Positions 1 to 9,834 of a stretch of 17,833 nt of DNA are shown here, piece by piece (within the stretch, counting starts at the first letter, position 1; every line of letters starts with the position of its first letter). The notes below the pieces were generated by a model. That model ran no database searches. It saw only the letters and a list, made by a program, of their open reading frames with translations, and was not told the DNA's origin. The stretch lies in the NCBI GenBank assembly GCA_000787465.1, contig JSYX01000674.1:1-17833 (forward strand), given 5' to 3'. The translations under genes and the position numbers were made by a program. The stretch is from Thermomucor indicae-seudaticae. Lineage: Eukaryota > Mucoromycota > Mucoromycetes > Mucorales > Lichtheimiaceae.

Positions 1-738
1 CATTAACAAAGAGCATTTAGACAGGGAATAGACATTTTATTAGGTGGTATTCTCGCTTTTGTACATGTCATATAGAAAACCGCAGTTGCGACTACATGTA
101 GTTCTAATGTACAAAGTGTAGGCAAAGCACGCTAGTGCATTTCAAAGTCCGCGAAAAGCGGGACGACAGACAGACGGACAGACACGACCGTTGCAAGAGG
201 CGTTCTTCAAACCCTGATTCTATCGTATAGAACGCCTAAAAAGGGAGAGAACACTATGTTCATACTAGGGGTGTGGTACAATCGCGCGTTGGGAACGGAT
301 GGATCGGTCCGATCTCTCTCTCTCTTTTGACGGGCTTCTTTGTGTTACCCGACGAACGATGATGGTATCATGACCCGTGAATCGAATATTACTACGATAA
401 TTATTATTATTATTATGGTTAAGCAAGAACGATCTTCAAAGAAATGGGGAAAGATGTGTAAGTGGTAGTAGATAGAGAGTAATGAACGAAAATGATACAG
501 AATTCTCATTTTTATGTGTGGAGTCAGGAGCGCACAAGACACATAGCAAAGGAGCATAGATGCAATAAAGAAGTGTATTATGTACATAGGGTATCAATCA
601 GCGTAGTCCGGACAAGGATTGTTTATAACGAAGGGGATGGGGAGGGATCTGGTGGAATGGTCTTCATTACTGAATATCGGCCTTGACGGAATGCTTCGCG
701 AAATCGCCCATAATATCGGCTAAAAGACGAGAAAAAGT
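1..738. other. Intergenic / 3' flank of bHLH gene
   Basis: No gene is recognisable here. The right part should hold the 3' UTR and polyadenylation region of the bHLH gene, which ends at 739 on the minus strand. Simple-sequence tracts are visible: a GACA-type run near 166-186, a CT run near 314-327 and an ATT run near 398-417. Open frames in this stretch are short, low in complexity and overlap the repeats, so I do not call them genes. Confidence 0.5.
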
Positions 739-1831
739 TTAGGCCATGCATTCATGAAGGGGTGGATAAACCTTACGTGAAAGTGGAACCGCCGTCGGAT
801 CAAGAATCTCGTCTGCTTTTGTGCTATTGTCATCGTCGCTTGGTTCATCATAGAGCGAATGACTTGAGGACCGGATGGTCATCGGGGAACTGTTTAACGT
901 TGGATCAAGAAAGCCAAACACGTCCCACTGATGAGCAGGCATCTGTGATGGCACGGACAGATTTGCAGTAGCAGTAGTAGTAGAAGGCGTTGGAGCAGGC
1001 AACAACAAGGAGGAGGAGGATGAATTGAAGCTGCAGCTATCTTCTGAAGCGGAAGAAAACGAGCCACGGGAGGAACGGATCCGTCTTGACTCCTTCTTCA
1101 GATGTCTTCGTAACCGCTCATTATCCCTTCGTAGTTGCTGGATCTGGTGACGGTACCGTTCTTCTTTTAGCACCGTGTTTCTGACTAGTATAGCAGCAAA
1201 ACCGATCGATACATGGGAAATCTAGCCATTCTCAGATCCGCACTTACCATATTCGAGAGTACGCTCGATGATCGTACTTTTGGAAGGTCGGCGATCATTT
1301 TGAAGGTTGGGTAACGCATGCGCAAGTTGTTGGAATTTCGAATTCAAACTTTCTCGACGTGCACGCTCGATCGCATTATGCTCGGCACGTCTGTCCGCCT
1401 TGGATTGGGTCCTGTGGATCAAAGCCAAGAAAAAAAATTTTTTTAGTTTGCATTTATCTCCCAGGTAACTGCATTAAGTCAGCTCTTACTTTTTGTTGTT
1501 GAAAGTGCTCGGATCAGGCATGACTGGCAGTTCCTGTTGTTGCTGCTGAGCGATCACTAAGGTGCCGACCGGCCTGTTAGTCACTGTGCTCTTTGTCATT
1601 TTTTCCTTAGTTTAGCATACTTGATTGATAGAAAGCTTGCTGCATATTGAGATGCTGCAAGTGCTGCTGCTGTGGATGACTTAGGGATGCTTCTGGACGA
1701 GGACCCACAGGAGAGAACTGGGGAAATATGAAGGGAGGAGAAGAAGAAGAAGGCTGAGGATCAAAGCCGGTGGTTGGCACGGGAACAGAGGCAAAAGCCT
1801 GAGAAACAAACGGATGCTGGTTGGGGTTCAT
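739..1831 (-). CDS. bHLH-leucine zipper transcription factor
   Basis: Probable sequence-specific nuclear transcription factor. Model: exons 1831-1621, 1583-1490, 1411-1248 and 1184-739, giving 304 aa. The N-terminus (about residues 1-100) is rich in P, Q and S, as in activation regions. The bHLH lies at about residues 107-160. Its basic region contains AEHNAIERARR with H113, E117 and R121, the H-E-R pattern of bHLH proteins that read the CACGTG E-box (family knowledge). Helix 2 (STIIERTLEYV) runs into a charged heptad segment (LKEERYRHQIQQLRRDNERL), a likely coiled-coil zipper. The C-terminus is Ser/Asp-rich and unrecognised. Introns 2 and 3 (78 and 63 nt) have good GTAAG donors. Intron 1 is only 37 nt and is the weak point: the alternative is a start at the ATG at 1606, which would drop the PQ-rich part. 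A pyrimidine-rich tract ending in CAAACAG just upstream of the ATG suggests a 5' UTR intron. The bHLH call is firm; exon 1 is less so. Confidence 0.8.
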
Positions 1832-2679
1832 GCAGGGCTTTTTGTCTGTTTGCAAAAGAGAAGAAGAAAAGAAGACAAAGAGTCAAGTTTGATAGAAGAA
1901 GATTAAATAGTTTTTGATGGATTGAAGCTCGGATAATCCCGTCCTCCAATCCAGGTCTGGACTTATGCCTATTACTCGGATAGTCGGGTTTTCCTTATCA
2001 AGACATCCGAGGTCCGTGAATGTTTCCCTTTCTATGCAATAACAGAGACACACTGGAAGTGTCATTCTTTGATCATGTACCTGATCTTACTCCTGCATAA
2101 CCTTATTCACGGGCCACCTTGTTTCACAAAAAGACAAGAAGACGCTGGTGCGGGCCCCGTCCTATTAATAACCCTTAACGGGCTTCGGTGGAAAAACGTT
2201 ATTATGGCTATACCCGTGACCAAACCATGATTTCTTCGTGTCACCCTTTGCGTGCGCTTTGATCCAACTATCCACTCAGTTGGAACTACGCTCAAACTTT
2301 GGTCTCAAATGCCAGTTTATTAAAAGATTATTCTGCATCCGCTCATACATAGCCGTGACGAAATGGAAGGACACGGAAAAGAAGAGAGAAAAGAAAAAAA
2401 GACGACAATAAAGGGAAGCAGAAAAAATTTCCAATAAGAACTCTGTGCTTTTCTTTTTGCTGTTTTCGCACGTACACAGTGGACATAAAAAAGGGGGGAA
2501 GAAGACTATGTACAAGTCCTTAATGAAGATGGATGGTAAAGAAGAGAGATAAAAAAGTAAAGCGCATGCAATGAATAATAAAGGAAGAAAATGCTTGCAA
2601 AAGAGAGAGAGAGATTAAAAAAGGGCTTAAAAGGAACTTAGAAGAAGAAAGTATGTCGATGAGGGGGAAGATGCACAAA
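1832..2679. other. Intergenic: bHLH promoter and C2H2 3' UTR
   Basis: Between the bHLH start and the C2H2 stop, both genes on the minus strand. On the minus strand, 1844-1885 is a long pyrimidine tract ending in CAAACAG, a good 3' splice site for a 5' UTR intron of the bHLH gene; a donor candidate (GTAAGA) lies near 2089. Purine-rich simple sequence near 2380-2650 (minus-strand pyrimidine) is typical 3' UTR or flank material, with an AG run at 2603-2614. Nothing here codes for a recognisable protein. Confidence 0.45.
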
Positions 2680-3711
2680 TTACAAAAAGTTTTGCATATA
2701 GTTGCTGAATGAGTTGTTGCGAGATGACGAGCTATTGTTGTTGTTGTTGCTGCTGGTATTGTTGTTGCCCTTGTCTTTGCCCGAATGACGATGAATGCGG
2801 ATGTGCTGATTAAGGTTGTCGGAGCGTGAAAAGCGCTTGGAGCATGATTGGTAGGGACATTCAAAAGGCTTCTCGAGAGTGTGGATCGATCGGATATGTC
2901 GCTTCAAATGCTCAGAGCGCTTGAAGACCTTACCACAGTCGTCGTGTCGGCAGGTGAACATCTTCTGGCCCGCTGTAGCGCCAGGGTTGCTGGACACGCG
3001 ACGTCCTCGAGAGCGAGTCTGCTTGACTGTGGTCTTGCCACCCTTCGAGATGGTATCGTTACTGGTTGATCGGTCGCTGCTATCCGTTTGATGACCAGTC
3101 ATCGTCGTGGGCATAACTGCAGTGGGCGCTGCCGTCAAGGCAGCGGCATCCATCATGTAGTTTGGCGAAGTAGACAAGCTGCTTTGCTGCGAATAGCAAC
3201 CACCAGCATCGAAGAGAGGCTGAGCCATCATGCCACCATAACCAGCAGTAGCAGCAACTGGCTGCGGCGTGGTCATCATCATTGGGCGTGAGGACATCAT
3301 TGTCGGGAACCAGGGAGACGAGGACACTGGCGAAGAAACAGCAGCAGCGGCAGCAGAGAAATAGTCGACCGTGGGAGGAGTCAACAGGCCGTTCGAAGAA
3401 CCCAAGTAACCGTACATATCAGCAGTGATTGAGGAACGCTTCTCTTCCAGAGGATGAGGCTGGTGTTGCTGCTGATAATAGACGTAGTCTTCGTAGTCAT
3501 TGCTTGGTGAGGGAGTCTGCTGCTCAGAGTCGGACAAGCTTGCCTCGCTGTGGTTGGACAAGAGCTCAGCATAACTGAAGCGGCGCATGTAATCGTAGCT
3601 GTCCTGATAGCCGCAAGCAGTAGAGGCATCCAAACCGCATTCGCCATCTCGTGCAGAAGAGGGGTCGAAGGGAAGTTGGGAAGCGACGTGGATTTGGGAT
3701 GGTGAGTACAT
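2680..3711 (-). CDS. Msn2-like C2H2 zinc-finger transcription factor
   Basis: Single coding exon, 343 aa. Two adjacent C2H2 fingers sit near the C-terminus. Finger 1 is at about 252-276 (C-x4-C-x12-H-x4-H, containing [14 protein letters not shown]) and finger 2 at about 284-308 (C-x4-C-x12-H-x3-H, containing [15 protein letters not shown]), joined by a TLEKPFE linker. The helix residues RSEHLKR and RSDNLNQ match the Msn2/Msn4 class of fungal stress regulators, which bind AGGGG-type elements (family knowledge). The stimulus here is unknown. A basic patch (KQTRSRGRR, about 230-238) precedes the fingers and may be a nuclear localisation signal. The N-terminal 240 residues are Ser/Pro/Met/Ala-rich and probably disordered, with acidic segments; the tail is a poly-Asn/Ser run. 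The start ATG at 3711 is preceded by a probable 72-nt 5' UTR intron. The family is confident; orthology to a named gene is not. Confidence 0.88.
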   Translation of the reverse strand: MYSPSQIHVASQLPFDPSSARDGECGLDASTACGYQDSYDYMRRFSYAELLSNHSEASLSDSEQQTPSPSNDYEDYVYYQQQHQPHPLEEKRSSITADMYGYLGSSNGLLTPPTVDYFSAAAAAVSSPVSSSPWFPTMMSSRPMMMTTPQPVAATAGYGGMMAQPLFDAGGCYSQQSSLSTSPNYMMDAAALTAAPTAVMPTTMTGHQTDSSDRSTSNDTISKGGKTTVKQTRSRGRRVSSNPGATAGQKMFTCRHDDCGKVFKRSEHLKRHIRSIHTLEKPFECPYQSCSKRFSRSDNLNQHIRIHRHSGKDKGNNNTSSNNNNNSSSSRNNSFSNYMQNFL

Positions 3712-3727
3712 TCTGGTATGTTTGTTT

Positions 3728-3799
3728 CTAAACGATGATGAAATGGATGAGTTTTATATGGACAGAGGTGATCAATTTATGGACCCCATGACTACTTAC
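3728..3799 (-). other. Putative 5' UTR intron of the C2H2 gene
   Basis: On the minus strand a consensus donor (TTGG|GTAAGT) at 3799 and an acceptor (ATCGTTTAG|AAAC) at 3728 bracket 72 nt, within the length range of coding introns in this window. The acceptor is 16 nt upstream of the ATG. Removing it would also remove a short upstream ATG frame. There is no coding constraint to test the join, so it rests on splice signals alone. Confidence 0.5.
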
Positions 3800-5066
3800 C
3801 CAATCAAGTGATGAATGATAAAAGGGCGTCAGAAGCAGGTTCTACGCAAGGAACTAAGGTGATTACTTTTTGTAATGCGGGGAGACGAGAACGAGTGTGG
3901 TGCTTTATGTATGGGCGAGAGAGAGTTTCTTCCTATCTTTGTCAAAAAGGGGGGATAGAAACTCCAATAAATGAAAGTAGGGATGGGGGAAAGGGAATGA
4001 AAGGATGGATTTGCAAAGACAAGACGCGCGATTCAACCTTTTATAATTTTACTTGTATTATATTTTTAGTGCCACGCATGCTTCATCCATTGTCGGAACC
4101 AATGCGCCTTCATAACCTACTTCCATAATTATAATAGACGCAAAACTTGTTCACGGGGGCTGTGAACTGATTTGACTGCAAAACCGGTTTGCTTCGTTTT
4201 ATTCTTGACCATCACTTTTCGATATGATCATAAAGTCTCAATTACAAAGTCATTCCTCTCTCATAATCTGCCTGTAATCAAAAAGAGACAATAATCAGCT
4301 ACCAAGTACTTATGCAGAAATAAAAAAGAAGAATGATCAGCAATGACACTTATGCAAACCATGCTGCTAATTGCCTTTTTTGTTATTCTTTCTCTTCTTT
4401 CATACACAGCTTGACAGCAAAGAGAGGCGTGTCAACTAGCGAGCACAGAGCACACACGAGTCACTTGTTTGGTAGGTTAGAAACTTTGACGAGTTCGAAC
4501 CCTGCAAGTTGATGATCGACGGTCTTTCATTCGCCGTTCAAAGCATGCTTGTTCTATTACATGCATATCGAATTCTACTATTAACTAACTGGTGCTGGGT
4601 CATGTGGGGGAAAAATGAAATCGCGTGTCACAAGGCAAGGGTTCTTGCCGTATCACTTGCCCAGGTAAGCACGGAGTTTGGCCATACTCGGGATAACGCA
4701 CCAACCATGGGGGCCTTTTTTAGCCCAAAGCCCGTAATGTCAACTCAGAACGTGCTCACGGACGCCTTTTCTCAGTACGTACCGGATCGATATATGCATG
4801 CATGTACGCATGGGCAAGGCATTCCACATTTCAGGACAGCTTCTTACTGACAATTATATCCTTTGCTCCGGGCGTTATGGTCTTGATTTGGCAAGCTTAT
4901 TATATTGCGTGCGATCGACAGTAACTATTTACATTGTCCTCTTCTTGACGCCATATAGCGCCCCTTCTTCGTAAACTTTACTCGCAAGAACATTCGTTGG
5001 CACTCCTGACTGTCTACATTATGCAAAAGAGTTACGGTTTTATTAATTGCAGGCTAATGTACCGAT
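3800..5066. other. Intergenic: C2H2 promoter and MRP51 3' flank
   Basis: A 1.27-kb stretch without a recognisable gene. It should contain the promoter of the leftward C2H2 gene and the 3' UTR of MRP51. A GGGG-rich stretch near 3948-3955 resembles a stress-response-type motif, but such short motifs are expected by chance. Frames such as 3808-4128 and 4509-4850 encode unlike-protein compositions and show no motif. A TTCGAACCC near 4493 looks like a tRNA B box but no cloverleaf forms around it. Confidence 0.45.
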
Positions 5067-6017
5067 CTACTTTTTGTCTTTATCATCATCCAGTGAGGAC
5101 AGTAAGCTGCTGAATCGTTTCATGAGATTTTCGTGATCAACAGACGGGCGTTGTTCTTCGGTAGTGTCTTCTACGTCTATGGGATGATGGAGTGATTCTC
5201 GAATCAAGAACATGTCTTCCGCGCTCAAGGATGCATAGGGGTCAGTAGTAGGTGGAGGAATAGGTGATGATGATGACGATGATAGGGATGAGGATGAAGG
5301 TTTGGACAAACGGAGAGTGACTTGCGGTTCTCCACGATGGTTGATCTTGGCTTCTTGTACATAGAATGTGCGTATTTTGGGGTCGCCTCGGTTTCTGAGG
5401 TTAAACGTGTCTAGTCTGGGCAATAAGGCCACGATGCCTGCTACGCCGACCGCGTGTCCAGCCGGGGTTGCGTTCAGGATACGACCTCGTACTGGATAAT
5501 AAGGTTCGACCTGATAATCGCTGTACGTGGGTCCCACAACCGATGGTTTTGTTGCCTCTAAACTGTTATCGAATCTTGCATGAATAAACTCATATACTTG
5601 CTCAGGCACCAGTTCCTTTTTGGCCAGCTTGGCTTGGAATTCGGCGCGACGTCGACGTATACTCCTGATAAACTCTTTAAACTGCTTGGGTGACATTAGC
5701 GCTACATTCTGCTGTAACTCTTCTGGTCGTGGATCGGGACGTTTTGAACCCGGGAAATTCTCTTTCCAGCATCGTACAAAAAGTACTTGATGGCTGCCTG
5801 ACTCCCATGGCGTTTGATGCTCGGCTGTGTCTAAATCTCCTACGGTAATGTACGGCGTGCGAACGACGGCTGGCAAATTCCGTTTTAACCCCCAGTTGCC
5901 GGTCTGCTTGCAATTTTTCGACGTTGTGTACACTTGTTTCAGCGAACGGTCAAAGCTGGCCAATCGCGAATGACGCAATGCAGCTGCAAACGACTTTTCC
6001 ATGACGGCCCCAGCCAT
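5067..6017 (-). CDS. MRP51: Mitochondrial small-subunit ribosomal protein Mrp51
   Basis: Intronless, 316 aa. The N-terminus carries the Mrp51-family signature: LRHSRLASFDRSLKQVYTT, then GNWGLKRNLP (about residues 14-49), followed by WKENFPGS and a basic helix SIRRRRAEFQAKLAKKEL. A later conserved-looking segment around GRILNATPAGHAVGVAGIVALL also fits. Mrp51 is a protein of the fungal mitoribosome small subunit, needed for translation of mitochondrial mRNAs such as COX2 and COX3 in yeast (family knowledge). The basic, Ala/Ser-rich N-terminus lacking acidic residues in the first few positions is compatible with mitochondrial import. A poly-Ser segment encoded near 5258-5300 arises from a TCA/TCC trinucleotide run and is probably a variable linker. 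ATG at 6017 is the first in frame; Met6 at 6002 is an alternative. The family call rests on the N-terminal motif. Confidence 0.82.
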   Translation of the reverse strand: MAGAVMEKSFAAALRHSRLASFDRSLKQVYTTSKNCKQTGNWGLKRNLPAVVRTPYITVGDLDTAEHQTPWESGSHQVLFVRCWKENFPGSKRPDPRPEELQQNVALMSPKQFKEFIRSIRRRRAEFQAKLAKKELVPEQVYEFIHARFDNSLEATKPSVVGPTYSDYQVEPYYPVRGRILNATPAGHAVGVAGIVALLPRLDTFNLRNRGDPKIRTFYVQEAKINHRGEPQVTLRLSKPSSSSLSSSSSSPIPPPTTDPYASLSAEDMFLIRESLHHPIDVEDTTEEQRPSVDHENLMKRFSSLLSSLDDDKDKK

Positions 6018-6294
6018 TACTTCTATGTTTCTAGGAACTTTTTGCTCATGTCCAAATTCGGAGCAGTCACAAACAAACTCATATGCATGCAGACGATGTG
6101 TTTGCGTTTCTCTCTCTCTTTTGCTCTCAAAAATACAATGTTATTTGATCTACCTTTTGGATTCTAACTTGTCCGTATTGCTCGACGATCCATTAGCAAA
6201 GTTTTGATCATTGGTTTGCTTCTTTCCTGACTTGTTATTGCTCTTGCTGTTCTTCTGCCCGATAATTATTTATTTAAATCGCGCCAAAAGAGGA

Positions 6295-8415
6295 CTATTG
6301 TCGTACCTTTCCTCTGGATTTACGAGGCAGTAGCGAGTACGTACTCTGGATACTGGATCTATCATTCTCTGATGACGTAGCGGACCCTGTTTCTTCGCCA
6401 TGCGCTTGCTGACCATCAGATGACCTATCTGTTTCCGTGGATCGCCGATCATCAGTCGGTAGTTCTGTCTCTCCTAAAAGCAGAAGAATGTTATAAAGAT
6501 TGCGTAAGCAAAAAAAAGGGTCGTCCGATGGTTTTACCAGTGTTCGACACGGACGCAATAGACGGCTGACCACCTGATTTGCTGCTATTATCGCCAGCAG
6601 AAATTGATTCCAGCGAAGGTCCTTCTTCTTCCTCTTGTTGTTCTGCTTCTGGTGAAGGCATATTGACGAGGAACACGCGCTGTTGCTGCATCATTGGAAC
6701 ATTACCGGATCTGCAGCTAGTAGGAGGTTGTACCATCGAAATTGTCCTCTCTACCGAGTAATGACCGTTGTTATTATTGTCCTCGATACTATTACTGTGC
6801 TTCGTCAAGGCGGCGGAGGAGGAGGAGGAAGGATCGTAGTCATTGTTGTTGTTGTTGTTTTCGTCGTCTCTGCCGTTCGACTTGTTAGAGGTCGACGTCG
6901 CACTAATGGTCGGTGAATAGCTTTGCTTATCGGGCAGTCTTATGAATCAATACAAGCTCAGGGAAGACATGTACCTGTCAGGTAAATCAGCCTTCCGTGA
7001 CCGTCTTTTGGCTCGTGTAGCGGCGGATCGCTTGGCCGTTTCCTGTTCTTCTTTGAACGCTTGTAAATACCGCTGGTATTGCTATGTACAACCCGACATC
7101 AGTTATCTTTAGCCGTTTTAATTGGTGGAGAAAGAGATCACGAACCTGATATTGATCAGTTTGTCGATATTTTTCCATTTCTAAGAGGTATTTATCTTTT
7201 GCCTTGGCAGCAGTACGTTCGTATCTCTGTTTCTCGGCATGACTCAGGTTCTTCCATCGATCGCCAACCACCTTGGCCATATCGCTAAATGTGATGTTTT
7301 GACCCTTCATTTCCGCCCGGACGTCGTTAGAGAACATGATGTAGGCCGATTGAGGCTTGACGGGCGCGTTTTTGTCTGGTTTCGGATGGCGACGGTACCG
7401 ACGCTTCGCCTGAATGACCGATACGGTTGAAGCAGCACCGCCGCCACTGCTCGTCGCTGCTGGGGGGATGTCTCCTTCATTAGAGGAGACGACAACAGGA
7501 AGTGCTTCGCAGCGTGCGTTCCCTTGTTCCCCGCTATCTATAGTGTTCTGTTGTGCGTGATGCCAACTAGCGCTGTTACTGCTATTGGTACTGCTGTCTG
7601 GACCTTCCACGGCTCTGCTGCTGGGACCAGACAAATACGACAGTACGCAACCATCAGCCGTTGATGACGACGGTGTAACTGGACCATAACCACTAGCACT
7701 GCTCCTGCTTGTACCGCCAGTGGCAGCACTCTGCGAGCTCGGCGACGACGACGAAAGATCAGAACTGATCGTTTGCTCACTTGACCCATAGAACGCTGTA
7801 GAACTTTCTAGAACAATCGATGGCATTTAAAAAAGGAAATATACTGTGTCGGGTATAAATATCTTCTTTTCCGTCTTTTCTTTTCCCACTTACTTTGAAT
7901 CAAAGTACTATACGATTGCGTCGAAGGGAAACCTCTTGCTGCTGCGATATCACGTTGGATCAGCTAACGATTGATAAAATAAGTTAAGTTTTTCGAGCGG
8001 GGCTTTGGCAAATTTGGCGGAAAGGGGTTTTTTCCAAAGAAAAAAGTAAGCTCTACTTACTCTACGGTGACCTCGTTTCACTCCCATGGCAATCATATCA
8101 TCTTCAGTAATTTCATACAACTAGAACATTGGACCAAAAAAAGAAACAGACAGATCAAGTAGTTAGTATCTCTGGGCTAGCGACGAAGGTAAAATATACA
8201 TTCGTCGCGTAATTGTCTTTAGTCATTGAGCAAAATTAATTCTGCCCTAACATTTCTCTTAATGTTTATTTCACTAGTACCGATGTCAGACACTCAAATC
8301 CTTCGTCGATGAAGGTGGACAGGTACTGCGACAGTCCACATTGATCGAGAAACTGTTTCACTGCTCGGTGACCGTTGTCCTCAGGATTAAATGGTATTGA
8401 TTCTTCCGGGTTCAT
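6295..8415 (-). CDS. SAM-domain + HMG-box chromatin/DNA-binding protein
   Basis: Model of seven exons: 8415-8281, 8120-8061, 7963-7894, 7807-7146, 7081-6975, 6902-6538 and 6473-6295, giving 525 aa with every phase closing. Residues about 18-75 form a SAM domain spread over exons 1-3 (VKQFLDQCGLSQYLSTF, then LYEITEDDMIAMGVKRGHRR, then LIQRDIAAAR), a protein-interaction or oligomerisation fold. A Ser/Gly-rich linker follows. Residues about 227-305 are an HMG box: RRHPKPDKNAPVKPQSAYIM, then VVGDRWKNLSHAEKQRYE and DKYLLEMEKYRQTD, a DNA-bending domain of the type found in fungal HMG proteins. After it comes a charged helix and a bipartite-looking basic stretch (KRSAATRAKRRSRK), a likely nuclear localisation signal. 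The C-terminal 180 residues are Ser/Asn/Glu-rich and probably disordered. The acceptor of the intron ending near 6903 is uncertain (72-nt choice given; 36 or 54 nt also keep frame). Target genes are unknown. Confidence 0.85.
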
Positions 8416-8426
8416 CGTGGATGGAA

Positions 8427-8441
8427 CTAGCTCAGGGCCAT
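8427..8441 (-). promoter_or_regulatory. Short upstream ORF before SAM-HMG start
   Basis: Twelve nt upstream of the chosen ATG (8415) is a four-codon ATG...TAG frame, out of frame with the main start. If the transcript leader includes it, it could lower initiation at the main ATG. Whether it is transcribed depends on the unmapped transcription start. Confidence 0.35.
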
Positions 8442-9242
8442 AGATCCACTGACCAGCTGTCTTTTGTTTTTTTTGCTCCCGTCACCAAGGGAGAGAAAAA
8501 GGAAAAAGAAGGAAGAAAAAGGACACTCGATCCTCCAAGGAAAGAAAAAAAAGAAAGAACACGGCCAAAAAAAAGTGAACAAAGGACGTATGATGTACCC
8601 ACTGTTGATATGTTTCGCAGTCCGAAACGTGCAACAGCTCTATGGAGCGTACTCGAGGGGAAAAAGAGTAGAACGTCATTCTTTCAGAGTAGATACATTG
8701 CATTGCTTAGTTGTTGTAAGCAACCTTAAAACGAGCCGTGATGTGGAAGATATGCTTAAACGGTGAGAGCAGAAGACCCCATGTTTCGGATCGGACTGTA
8801 TGTCGCCTCGAAGCAACACGCCGGGTTAACGGACATACGTTTTCGGAGTGTACACGTATCAGTAAATTGGCTCAGGCACCCGAACTTCCCGTATACTGCA
8901 TACACCTTGCACGCGCATCATTTACAACATCATGGCTCGTTTTCTATATCGTTCCTTTTTGGAGCACTCCAAAAACCAACATGTTGTCTGGGCCACGCTC
9001 TCTAAAATGGCTGCCATCTGCCCCGATGTCCGAGTAATGCTCTCCGTTCAAAGAATACACCCCATCCAATTGGTTTATTTGCTTGAACAAATGACAGCTT
9101 GATCGGAATATCTAGAAAAGAACACAAGGCGCAAGGACACTGATATCGTTCCACAGAAGAAGTTACCCAAATAGATCAGCATGTAATGGCAAGGGATGCT
9201 GAGCTGTTACTGCTCCAGCAAGCAAGATCCACAGAAGGGAAA
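8442..9242. other. Intergenic: SAM-HMG promoter/leader and IES6 3' flank
   Basis: An A/G-rich stretch near 8486-8580 is, on the minus strand, a pyrimidine-rich tract just upstream of the SAM-HMG start, a common leader or core-promoter feature in fungi. Open frames here (8391-8766 and 8738-9037) are Lys/Arg-rich translations of that tract or lack recognisable motifs, so I see no gene. The left limit of the IES6 3' UTR lies somewhere below 9243. Confidence 0.45.
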
Positions 9243-9834
9243 TCACTTTAGCACCACGGCAGCATTTCTCAATGCTAAATAAGCTTGAACGTTCGGGACG
9301 CTCAGTGTACGGATATACTGATAGATCTCTGCATTGTGATATCTCAATCCGGTTTTCGGATCTGTATACTTTGCCGGTAATCCAGTGATGTCGCAGTATT
9401 TCTTTTGTGGTAATACAGAAGGCGGCGCTTCGATGTTTTGATCTGACAAGCTCGTAAGCTAAGGGCCTGTGCTCATGCGGGTCTGGAAAGAACTTACAGG
9501 TTGGCACATCAATGGCAAGATCTTGGGTCTTTTCAAGGGCCAGAATCTGCTTGAGATTCTTTGACTTCTTTGGCGTCGTATACCGATCGCTCTTGAATGA
9601 CTTTTTAATGATGGCTAAATTAAGCGGTCCCGTATGCGGTGTCGATGGTTCTTCTTCCACGGCAACCTGCACATTGCCAAGTTAGCTCGTTGCGATAATG
9701 TTCAACAGATCTAGATTGTCCCTTGCCTTTGCACTCGAGGAAGATCCCGACTTTTTGCTTCCAGACTTTTTAGCTGCCCTATGAAACGTTAATGAGGCGA
9801 ATCTAAAGCTGACGTCTGATTGATCTGCTTACAT
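9243..9834 (-). CDS. IES6: INO80 chromatin-remodelling subunit Ies6
   Basis: Four coding exons: 9834-9833 (two nt), 9778-9727, 9666-9498 and 9442-9243, giving 140 aa. Ies6 (INO80C in animals) pairs with Arp5 in the INO80 nucleosome remodeller (family knowledge). The family signature is clear: KNLKQILALE at about 50-60, YQNIEAPPSVLPQKKYCDIT at 75-94, then GLPAKYTDPKTGLRYHNAEI and the tail YLALRNAAVVLK, which together make the YL1-C type domain. The N-terminus is a Lys/Ser-rich tail. The start codon is split: exon 1 ends ...TAA-AT, the next exon begins G GCA GCT, so splicing creates ATG GCA GCT, and an in-frame TAA sits directly before it. Introns are 54 nt, 60 nt (GC donor) and 55 nt. There is no other usable ATG before the conserved core, which supports this start. 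Length is near the short end of the family. Confidence 0.9.
9667..9726 (-). other. Apparent GC-AG intron in IES6
   Basis: Exon 2 ends AAAG and is followed by GCAAGG, and the intron ends TTGGCAATGTGCAG after a GAGCTAAC branch-point-like element. The 60-nt intron is phase 0 and joins SSAK to VAVEEE in frame. The nearest GT (in GAGTGCAAAG) is in the wrong phase. GC donors normally show strong matches to U1 elsewhere, as this one does. Confidence 0.7.

Noticed and set aside
398..417. ATT tract and other simple repeats as possible CRISPR or mobile element
   Set aside because: They are plain microsatellites without spacers, terminal repeats or any transposase.
2848..3291. Plus-strand open frames across the zinc-finger gene
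   Set aside because: They are antisense shadows of the strongly supported C2H2 coding sequence.
4440..4515. tRNA-like B box (GAGTTCGAACCC)
   Set aside because: The T-arm stem does not pair and no A box or acceptor stem can be found at the right spacing.
8391..9037. Overlapping plus-strand frames of about 100 aa
   Set aside because: They are mostly Lys/Arg-rich readings of an A/G tract or lack any motif, and they cover the leader of the SAM-HMG gene.
9443..9497. Continuous frame through the third IES6 intron
   Set aside because: It reads into non-family sequence; splicing at GTAAGT restores YQNIEAPPS and the YL1-C domain.
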